A stretch of 20,123 nucleotides of DNA. Origin: JALHUB01 sp050010555. Its GTDB lineage: Bacteria; Chloroflexota; Dehalococcoidia; DSTF01; JALHUB01. Position numbers and translations under genes: made by a program. Below, in pieces: positions 7,517-13,841 of the stretch (its first letter is position 1; each line of letters begins with the position of its first letter). The notes beneath the pieces are model-generated. The model made no database searches, was not told the DNA's origin, and worked only from the letters and a program-made list of their open reading frames with translations. Location of the stretch: NCBI GenBank assembly GCA_050010555.1, contig JBEKKV010000039.1, forward strand, positions 1-20,123, written 5' to 3'.

Positions 7517-9223
7517 ATGAAGTACTGGAAAATCGGGCTGCTGATGGGGATCTCGGCGTTGGCCTTACTGCTTTTCGGGGTTAACACCCGCCCGCCCGCG
7601 GCTCACGCGACCGTCATGACCGTTCTGACCATAACGAAGACCAATTGTCTCACTCTCACAGGCAATGTCGACTGGAATGGCAACGGCTTCATAGATGCCG
7701 ACGATGGGTCAACAAGCCTTTCAGTCTGCAGCCACCTGGACGACCCGTCCAATCTCGCAACGCTAACAAGAGTGCTGGGCGGCGACCCGAGCGATCCGCA
7801 GCCATCCGATTTCGCAAAGATCGACCTGGACGCCGGTCAGGTGCATGAGACAGACGGGCAGGTGTTTGTCATGGCATTCGTGAGCGACGTGGCCCCTGTC
7901 GGATTCTACGCCACAAATGGGGAATTCCTCGCCTCCGGCCGGTCCAACGCATTGTGTGGCCCGGTAGGGGATCCAGGCTACGATTTTTCCGAGCTTGACT
8001 GTGGAGGCACCGGGGGGACCGGCGTTGTAGTCACGGAATGGGTCCCCAATGGGGCAGAACGTGGCCCCGGCACATTCACTGTCCGGCAACAGAGCCTGGA
8101 GGCGACGGCCGACTACACGATCGTCGGTGAGGCCGACCACATCTCGCTGAAGGCGTACGATACCGCGATCCAGGTCAACGCTCCCCTCTGCGCGCTCTTT
8201 AGCGACACGCCTACGTTCCTTGAATCGGTGACAGAGCCCGAGACGAGTCCACTCGTCGCCACGGTCACCGACAGCGACGGCACCCCGATCACTGGCGCCC
8301 TCGTGAACTGGACGGTGGATGATCCCGATATGGCCAGATTCTTCATCCCGGACCCGCTGCGAGTGGCTTTTACGCCAAGCGTCGACCTGCAGGCGCTTGG
8401 CAAAGGCGCGCCGGAGATGATCTGTGGCGGCACCAAGACCGGGACCGTCAAAATCACCGCCACACTTACGACCGGTGCAGACGTTCTTCCCTCGAACCTC
8501 GGTCTGGATCCCGGCGCCAACGTCGGGCGCAGTGCCTCGATAACCTTGCCGGTGCAGAGCGAACCCGAGGCGATGACGCTCAGCGCCGTCCCGCCCAGCC
8601 TCGTCTGTGATGGCACCGCCTCTTCCAACGTTTCCGCCAACTTGACGGACGACGCCAACAATGCGGTCGTCAACGGCAACCTCGTGCACTTCAGCGTCAA
8701 GGCGCTGGGCAGCGTTAACCCCGTCGATGCAAGGTCAACCAGCGGCGCCGCCACGACCGCCCTGACGCCGCTTTCCGGCGCGATCAACGGCGTGCTCGTT
8801 GACGCCACCTGGATGCGGCATGTGGTACATGGGCCCACGCCCACACCGAACTTCACGCCGCTGCCGCCCACGTCTACCCCGGTGACCCCGGGCCCCACAG
8901 TCGGGCCCGGCACGCCAACCCCTTCACCTATCCCAACCAGCACCGCCGTGCCAACGCAGACGCCGGCGCCCCTCATAACGCCGAAAGCGATTGAGCTGGA
9001 GTTCGTGTCATCCGGCCTGGAGCAGAGCACGCTTGTAAACTGCGAGCAGGCCCCCGGCGCCCCAACCGAGCAGCCGGGAGGCGCGCCGGCTGCAGTCATC
9101 TCGCCACCGCGCACCGGTAGCGGCGGCAGCGAGGCCTCGCCCTGGCCGGTGGCCCTGCCCTTGGGCGGTTTCGCCCTCCTGCTCGTCGGGTCCGGCCTGG
9201 TCCTCCGGAGGCGCAAGGAATAG
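7517..9223 (+). CDS. Anchored Ig-like surface protein with PPRTG signal
   Basis: A 568-residue protein. The ATG is preceded by GGGGGA at 7501-7506. The signal peptide is KYWKIGLLMGISALALLLFG, probably cut after AHA. A calcium-loop-like segment, D52-W-N-G-N-G-F-I-D60-A-D-D63, starts the mature part. The middle is built from beta-rich domains. Around residues 240-265 (SPLVATVTDSDGTPITGALVNW) and 350-440 (LSAVPPSLVCDGTASSNV onward) it resembles bacterial Ig-like (Big_1/invasin-type) repeats. A Pro/Thr linker at about 437-490 interrupts what looks like the last Ig domain, whose final strand resumes as AIELEFVSSGLEQSTLV. The end is SPPRTG (529-534), a spacer, a membrane helix (about 543-563) and RRRKE. 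It is paralogous over its whole length to the next gene. A structural or adhesive surface role is likely; no catalytic motif is seen. Confidence 0.82.
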   Translation: MKYWKIGLLMGISALALLLFGVNTRPPAAHATVMTVLTITKTNCLTLTGNVDWNGNGFIDADDGSTSLSVCSHLDDPSNLATLTRVLGGDPSDPQPSDFAKIDLDAGQVHETDGQVFVMAFVSDVAPVGFYATNGEFLASGRSNALCGPVGDPGYDFSELDCGGTGGTGVVVTEWVPNGAERGPGTFTVRQQSLEATADYTIVGEADHISLKAYDTAIQVNAPLCALFSDTPTFLESVTEPETSPLVATVTDSDGTPITGALVNWTVDDPDMARFFIPDPLRVAFTPSVDLQALGKGAPEMICGGTKTGTVKITATLTTGADVLPSNLGLDPGANVGRSASITLPVQSEPEAMTLSAVPPSLVCDGTASSNVSANLTDDANNAVVNGNLVHFSVKALGSVNPVDARSTSGAATTALTPLSGAINGVLVDATWMRHVVHGPTPTPNFTPLPPTSTPVTPGPTVGPGTPTPSPIPTSTAVPTQTPAPLITPKAIELEFVSSGLEQSTLVNCEQAPGAPTEQPGGAPAAVISPPRTGSGGSEASPWPVALPLGGFALLLVGSGLVLRRRKE

Positions 9224-9258
9224 CTGCTGAACCAACAGGAAGTCTTAACGTCAACGAT

Positions 9259-9286
9259 GCGCTCCCCCTCTTCTGAGGGGGAGCGC
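9259..9286 (+). terminator. Perfect 12-bp hairpin after Ig-like gene
   Basis: GCGCTCCCCCTC pairs perfectly with GAGGGGGAGCGC around a TTCT loop, 35 bases past the stop codon and upstream of the next promoter. It lacks a T run, but position and stability suit a transcript end. Confidence 0.55.
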
Positions 9287-9325
9287 CGTGACTGCCAAAA
9301 GTGACCTGGATCTTTGTAACATACA

Positions 9326-9354
9326 TTAACCTTTTCCTCCCTGGCGCGTTATAA
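9326..9354 (+). promoter_or_regulatory. Promoter-like element (TTAACC-17-TTATAA)
   Basis: TTAACC at 9326-9331, a 17-bp spacer, TTATAA at 9349-9354, with GCGCG directly before the -10 as at 4227. The next start codon is about 300 bases away, giving a long leader. Confidence 0.6.
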
Positions 9355-9654
9355 CAAACAGCACAAGGCCGGCAAGGCAGCGCTTGAGTGTCTGTTGTCT
9401 GTCTTGCGGGCGCCGCAGCCCGCCCGGCGGCAAACCGGATGCCACGGTGGGCAGGGAAAGCGGAATCAAGACGAAGGAAAGGAGGTACAATCACGAAAGA
9501 GGTTCCGGTACGCTAGCGTCTCGCCTCGGCGTCGTCGAATAGTCTCGGCCGAGGGCGACGCAGGAAGCGACTGCCAGAAGAATCGGAACAAGGACCTGAG
9601 AAGAGAGAAATCAGACTCAGTAAACAAAGGCAACGGAACAAGGAGGATCCCTGA

Positions 9655-11292
9655 ATGAAGAAGTTTGCAATACTAGTAGGTTTGATGGGCCTGGCCCTTC
9701 TCATCGGTCTGGCCGGCACGTCATTCCAACACAACAGCAAAGCCGAAGCCAACGCGACTGACTTGATCGCGTTCAACGCGGACGTCTGTGCCGGCCTCAC
9801 TCACCTGGGTGCGAGTGCCACGCCGGTGGCAAACCCCTGCTACGCACTGACGGACCCGCGTGCGCTGGCAGAAGTCGCGGCTTTCTATGACGGCAGTGTC
9901 GACGACGCGAGTACCTACAAAGACCTGGTCGATGCCAGCGACGCCCAGTTGGGTGAGAAGAGCGCGGCGGATCCAACCGCTCTCGCGGCCCCTATCCTCC
10001 CCAACAGCCAGACAATGTGGGTCCTTACGTTTGTGAGCAACGACGACCAGGTCCAACTGACCGCCGAGCAGGGCGTGTGGCTGTCCACCGGTACCCAGGC
10101 TACCGACGAAGCGACGCCGAAATCGACCTTCACCGGTTGCCCGCTGAATGCGAGCGGCACAGCCGACGCCGACTGCGACGGAAACTCGGTAACGGGTGAT
10201 GGCGTCGTCGTCGACCTGCTTTACTCCGGCACGACCTTCGGCACGACCCCGGCGCTAACGCCCAACGCGCTTGACCGGGGTTCGGCGACGATCGAGGCTG
10301 TCCAGTCCACGGACACCGACACTCAGACCCTGGACTACACGGTTGTTGGCGTACCCAACGAGCTCAGCCTGAAGTCGCTTAAGACCACCATCCAGGAGGA
10401 GTCCAACGCGCCCTGCGTTCTCGGCGGCTACTCAACCAACGAATTCACGCAGGAGAACGCGCTTCCGGACGTTTCCGGCATGCTTGCCACTGTCAGCGAT
10501 GACGATGGTACCGACCTTACCGGCCTCCTCGTCTCCTGGCAGAGCTCCGACACCAGCGACATCTTCCTGGCAGGCGATGGCGGCCCCAACCCGCTCGGAA
10601 CCGGACTCGGACTGACCCCCACCCTGTTCAAGAGCGACCAGGCCTCCGCGCCTGAGCTCGCCTGCGGTGGGGATGCAGAGACGGGGATCAAGATCAAGGC
10701 AGCCGTCGGAATCGACGACTTTAACGGTAACGCCCTGATCGCTGGCGAGGTGACCCCCATAGACACGTTGATCGACGATCACCTCCTGCTCGACGTCGTG
10801 CCTGCGCCCGCGAGCTTGACGCTGGCGGCCAACCCCGCGTCGATAATGTGTGATGGCGTCAACAGCTCCACTGTTACCGCCACGCTGCTCGGAAGCGACA
10901 GCAAGCCTGTTGTGACCGGCAACACCGTCCGATTCGACGTTGTCGCGCTCGGCACGGCCAACCCAATCACGGCCGTCACCGACGCTAACGGAACGGCCAG
11001 CAGCAAGGTCACGCCGCTGTCCGGTGTCACCGCCGGCGTAACTGCGGACGTTACTGTGCGGACGGTAGAATGCAACACTTCGGTGGACACGCCGGCCGAC
11101 TGCTTCGACGACGGCGATTTCCTGACCAGTTGCCTTAACCCTTGCAAGACGGAATCAAACACGCAACTGGACAACCTCGAGGCGACAATCCTGGTTGCCT
11201 GCCAGCCCCCGGCTCCCACAGCGGCGCCGCCTCCGGTGGCGCCACCGAGTGTTAGCCCGCCGAAGACTGGTGACGGCGGATACCTGCCGTAG
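9655..11292 (+). CDS. Ig-like surface protein ending at PPKTG, no membrane anchor
   Basis: A 545-residue paralogue of the gene at 7517. AAGGAGG at 9640-9646 lies 8 nt before the ATG. The signal peptide is MKKFAILVGLMGLALLIGLAG. The N-terminal half aligns with its neighbour (MWVLTFVSN against VFVMAFVSD; DYTVVG against DYTIVG). It carries a calcium-loop-like D171-A-D-C-D-G-N-S-V-T-G-D182. Two Ig-like segments follow, around 275-300 and 380-470; the latter begins LTLAANPASIMCDG and continues VTGNTVRFDVVALG. The last part has several Cys absent from the paralogue. The protein stops at SPPKTGDGGYLP, so the sorting-type motif is present but the membrane helix and basic tail are missing. No other frame downstream supplies a helix, so this is not a simple frameshift. 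It may be secreted or retained by partners. Confidence 0.82.
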   Translation: MKKFAILVGLMGLALLIGLAGTSFQHNSKAEANATDLIAFNADVCAGLTHLGASATPVANPCYALTDPRALAEVAAFYDGSVDDASTYKDLVDASDAQLGEKSAADPTALAAPILPNSQTMWVLTFVSNDDQVQLTAEQGVWLSTGTQATDEATPKSTFTGCPLNASGTADADCDGNSVTGDGVVVDLLYSGTTFGTTPALTPNALDRGSATIEAVQSTDTDTQTLDYTVVGVPNELSLKSLKTTIQEESNAPCVLGGYSTNEFTQENALPDVSGMLATVSDDDGTDLTGLLVSWQSSDTSDIFLAGDGGPNPLGTGLGLTPTLFKSDQASAPELACGGDAETGIKIKAAVGIDDFNGNALIAGEVTPIDTLIDDHLLLDVVPAPASLTLAANPASIMCDGVNSSTVTATLLGSDSKPVVTGNTVRFDVVALGTANPITAVTDANGTASSKVTPLSGVTAGVTADVTVRTVECNTSVDTPADCFDDGDFLTSCLNPCKTESNTQLDNLEATILVACQPPAPTAAPPPVAPPSVSPPKTGDGGYLP

Positions 11293-11322
11293 GGCATAAG
11301 CACAAGCGAAGTCGAACTTAAC

Positions 11323-11352
11323 CTGGGGGCCCTGAGCAATCGGGGCCCCCAG
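11323..11352 (+). terminator. Perfect 10-bp GC hairpin after last surface gene
   Basis: CTGGGGGCCC (11323-11332) pairs with GGGCCCCCAG (11343-11352) around a 10-base loop, 30 bases after the stop codon. No T run follows. It separates the surface-protein block from the sortase block. Confidence 0.5.
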
Positions 11353-11445
11353 CGCTCTAAAGGGAATTGATGAGGCTAAGGGCGGGTCAAGTCGATCGCG
11401 AGATGCCGGGCCGCGGCAGGCACGGCCTACAGCCCGACGCCAAGC

Positions 11446-11473
11446 TTGACCGTCGCGCCGCCCACGCTACAAT
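11446..11473 (+). promoter_or_regulatory. Sigma70-like promoter of the sortase operon
   Basis: TTGACC at 11446-11451 and TACAAT at 11468-11473 with a 16-bp spacer. This is close to consensus and about 125 bases before the first sortase start. It differs from the TTRACY/GCGTTATA elements of the surface genes. Confidence 0.65.
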
Positions 11474-11521
11474 TGAATCAACGGTTTGCTGCCGGCCGAG
11501 CCGGAAACCAGCCTGTTATGG

Positions 11522-11566
11522 CCTGCCTGTTCATCCGCCTCTGGAGGAGGGTAGGCAGGGTGGCGG
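11522..11566 (+). promoter_or_regulatory. Structured leader with competing stems before sortase operon
   Basis: CCTGCCT (11522-11528) pairs with AGGCAGG (11553-11559), enclosing CCTC/GAGG. Alternatively CCGCC (11535-11539) can pair with GGCGG (11562-11566). These overlap and cannot form cleanly together. It does not match a riboswitch class I know. Confidence 0.3.
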
Positions 11567-11597
11567 AGGATAGCGCTCTCATCCAAGAGGTATGCTG

Positions 11598-12344
11598 ATG
11601 AACCGAATTGCTTTACCGCGCTCGCGTCTTCTCCTGTTCGGCGTCCCCATAGTCGTCCTGCTCGTCATCGCTGTTGCCGCCATCGGTATCGCCCGTAGCG
11701 GCGGCGGTACTAGCAGCGCTAAGATGGCCGGTAGCCCGACCGCTAGCTCAGCCGGTCTTCTCAACGAAGGCATCGACAAACAACAACAGCTTGATCCCAG
11801 TCTGCTCGCCGCCCGCCAGAGCGCCAGCGGCATCTCCGGCACAAACCCGAACGCGCCCGTGCCCGGCGCCGGCACCGGCGACCACCTGATAATCCCGTCC
11901 ATCAATGTCAACGCTGTCCTCTCGATGCGGGTCGTCACCGCCGCCGCAGATGGCACTACCGAGATGGCCAACCCTGACGGGCCCAACGATGTGGTCTGGT
12001 ACGACTTCTCTGCCTTCCCTGGGCTCGGCGGCAGGCCCGGCGTAGGCGGCAACACCGTTCTCTCCGGCCACGTCGACTACCACGATTACGGGCCCGCGGT
12101 CTTCTGGGACCTAGGCAAACTCACCGAAGGCTCCCAGATCACCATCCAGCTCAGCGATGGAACCTCTTACAACTACTCAGTCCAGTGGAACCGCGTCGTC
12201 GACCCGGCCTCCACCTCCTGGAACGACATCGTCGCGTCCACTCCCCAGGAATCGCTCACCATGATCACCTGCGCCGGCACCTTCGACTCCTCGACTCGCT
12301 CCTACGACCAGCGTCGCGTCGTCTGGGCCGTGCGCACGAGCTAG
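11598..12344 (+). CDS. Class F-like sortase, first of four
   Basis: Sortase family cysteine transpeptidase, 248 residues. Sortases cut a C-terminal sorting motif between Thr and Gly and transfer the protein to an amine. The start at ATG 11598 has AAGAGG 7 nt upstream; the ATG at 11592 is too close to that site. An N-terminal signal-anchor (residues 10-32) and a Ser/Thr/Ala linker precede the catalytic domain (about 95-246). Active-site candidates are His158 in SGHVDYH, Cys225 in TMITCAGTF, and Arg239 or Arg240 in YDQRRVVWA. The TC-x-G-x-F...Y motif and the small size fit class F better than classes A, B or E. The next sortase begins 9 bases after its stop, so the two are co-transcribed. Likely substrates are the anchored proteins encoded just upstream; this is inferred from context. 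Confidence 0.92.
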   Translation: MNRIALPRSRLLLFGVPIVVLLVIAVAAIGIARSGGGTSSAKMAGSPTASSAGLLNEGIDKQQQLDPSLLAARQSASGISGTNPNAPVPGAGTGDHLIIPSINVNAVLSMRVVTAAADGTTEMANPDGPNDVVWYDFSAFPGLGGRPGVGGNTVLSGHVDYHDYGPAVFWDLGKLTEGSQITIQLSDGTSYNYSVQWNRVVDPASTSWNDIVASTPQESLTMITCAGTFDSSTRSYDQRRVVWAVRTS

Positions 12345-12353
12345 AGGTGGGAC

Positions 12354-13016
12354 ATGAGTGGAGGCGGTGATCCGGTTCGAACCACACGTCGTCTACCCCG
12401 CTGGAGCCCACTGCTGGCTTCCGGCATCGCCCTCGTTGCGGCCGGCGTCTTCGTCCTTCTCGTTGTATTCGCCCACGTCGACGTCCCCGTCGCCGGCAAC
12501 GACAGCGTATCCAACGACGCCGGCCCTACGTCCAGCGCCTCACCCACCTTAGTCTCGCAAGTCGATCGCCTCGTTATCCCAGCCATTAGCGTCGACGCTC
12601 CTGTCGTCGCCAAGGCCGTGGATAGTGACGGCGTGATGCCCGCGCCGGACGGCCCGCAGCAAGTCGTCTACTACGACTTCTCCGCTCTTCCCGGCCTCGG
12701 CGGCAGCCCGGGCGCGGGCGGCAACACCGTCCTCGCCGGCCACGTCGACTATCATGACTACGGCCCGGCCGTGTTTGCCAAACTGAACGACCTCAAAGAA
12801 GGCGACCGCATAACTGTGCAACTCCGCGACGGCACCGAATACAACTACGCGACCCAGTCCAACCGCCTCTTCGACCCGTCCGACACGTCCTTCAACGAGA
12901 TCGTTTCCGCCACGCCGGAAGAATCGCTAACCCTGATCACCTGCGCCGGCACCTTCGATTCGAGCACTCACCAGTACGACGAAAGGCGTATAGTATGGGC
13001 CGTTCGGATAGGCTGA
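12354..13016 (+). CDS. Class F-like sortase, second of four
   Basis: A 220-residue close paralogue of the preceding sortase. The ATG follows GAGGTGG by 3 nt. A short Arg-rich cytoplasmic end (TTRRLPRW) leads into a membrane helix (about 17-41) and a Ser/Thr linker. The catalytic domain starts at VDRLVIPAISVDAPV. Catalytic candidates are His130 (LAGHVDYH), Cys197 (TLITCAGTF) and Arg211 or Arg212 (YDERRIVWA). Long stretches around the His and Cys are near-identical to the first sortase at both protein and DNA level, so the pair is a recent tandem duplication. Its 3' end overlaps the start of the third sortase by 22 bases, which points to coupled translation. Confidence 0.92.
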   Translation: MSGGGDPVRTTRRLPRWSPLLASGIALVAAGVFVLLVVFAHVDVPVAGNDSVSNDAGPTSSASPTLVSQVDRLVIPAISVDAPVVAKAVDSDGVMPAPDGPQQVVYYDFSALPGLGGSPGAGGNTVLAGHVDYHDYGPAVFAKLNDLKEGDRITVQLRDGTEYNYATQSNRLFDPSDTSFNEIVSATPEESLTLITCAGTFDSSTHQYDERRIVWAVRIG

Positions 13017-13771
13017 TAGCAGCGCTAAGGCAGGGACGCCTCCGGCTCATGGAGCTCTTCCGACGTTATCCACGCCTTGCCTTCCCCGTCAGCGGCGCCG
13101 TCGCTCTCGGCATGGCGGCCCTCGTCGCCGTTGTCGTCCTGAGCGGCGCTTTCCGCGGTGGCGCCTCCGGCAGTGACGTCCTCTCGGACAGCGCCACAGC
13201 CACTCCTGATTCGACGCTGACGCCCACGCCTGCGGCCACGCCCGCCATGGAGGCCGCCTCGGCTGGAACGCCGTCTTCCTCCGCCGCGGCCGATACAAAC
13301 TCGGCCCCGGCGTCCGAGAGCGGCATGCGCTTCAAGATCCCCTCCATCGGCGTCGACGCGCCCGTCACTACCCGCGTCATGGGTAGCGACGGCGTCATGG
13401 GCGCGCCCAACGGCAAGGACGACGTCGTCTGGTACGACTTCAGCGCTTTCCCGGGCATGGGCGGGTACCCGGGTGCCGGTGGCAATGCCGTCTTCGCCGG
13501 TCACGTCGACTACCATCCGAACTATGAGGCCGTCTTCTGGGATCTCCATCTCGTCGGCCCCGGCGACTTGATCGAAGTTGATCTCCCGGATGGCACGCCT
13601 ATCCGCTATACCGTCCAGTGGACCAAGGAAACCGGCGATGACGACGACTTCAGCAGCTACGTCAGCAGGACAGGCCAGGACATAATAACCATCGTAACCT
13701 GCCAGGGGACGTTCAACTCTGCCACCCACAATTATGACCACCGCCTCGTCGTGCGGGGCATACGTCAGTGA
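12995..13771 (+). CDS. Class F-like sortase, third of four
   Basis: 258 residues. The ATG lies inside the last codons of the second sortase, with AAAGG about 8 nt upstream. It has a longer basic cytoplasmic end (RQGRLRLMELFRRYPRL), a membrane helix (about 29-52), then a Thr/Pro/Ala/Ser linker to about 108. The catalytic domain carries His170 (FAGHVDYH), Cys236 (TIVTCQGTF) and Arg250 (YDHRLVVRG). It has a distinctive acidic GDDDDFSS insertion before the Cys strand, at the place where the first two have WND/FNE. This suggests different substrate preference from the first two copies. A 70-base gap follows before the fourth sortase. Confidence 0.92.
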   Translation: MGRSDRLIAALRQGRLRLMELFRRYPRLAFPVSGAVALGMAALVAVVVLSGAFRGGASGSDVLSDSATATPDSTLTPTPAATPAMEAASAGTPSSSAAADTNSAPASESGMRFKIPSIGVDAPVTTRVMGSDGVMGAPNGKDDVVWYDFSAFPGMGGYPGAGGNAVFAGHVDYHPNYEAVFWDLHLVGPGDLIEVDLPDGTPIRYTVQWTKETGDDDDFSSYVSRTGQDIITIVTCQGTFNSATHNYDHRLVVRGIRQ

Positions 13772-13841
13772 GAAACCCTATAGTGCTACGCAATGGGCTC
13801 GGATAGAATGGAATGAGTGAATAGACGGACATGGCAGTGCT

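Larger units (their letters stand above)
9224..9654 (+). other. 431-base intergenic region with promoter and long structured leader
   Basis: It contains a terminator-like hairpin (9259-9286), a promoter-like element (9326-9354) and then about 300 bases of purine-rich leader. In the leader, an AAAGGAGGT at 9478-9486 has no ATG, GTG or TTG at normal spacing. An imperfect stem of about 13 pairs joins 9517-9530 with 9548-9560. I find no convincing gene in it. Confidence 0.6.
11293..11597 (+). other. 305-base region: terminator-like hairpin, sortase promoter, structured leader
   Basis: It holds the hairpin at 11323-11352, a sigma70-like promoter at 11446-11473, and a leader of about 115 bases with several competing stems before the first sortase. 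I see no gene here; the short open frame near 11367 lacks a ribosome site and a recognisable product. Confidence 0.6.

Noticed and set aside
8113..9216. Long minus-strand open frame (367 codons) opposite the PPRTG Ig-like gene
   Set aside because: Antisense shadow of a GC-rich gene. The + strand frame has a ribosome site, signal peptide, linker and anchor; the minus frame has a low-complexity Val/Gly-rich product.
9395..9658. Open frame of 87 codons in the leader of the second Ig-like gene
   Set aside because: The product is Arg/Lys/Gln-rich and low in hydrophobic residues, with no ribosome site at its start; more likely untranslated leader.
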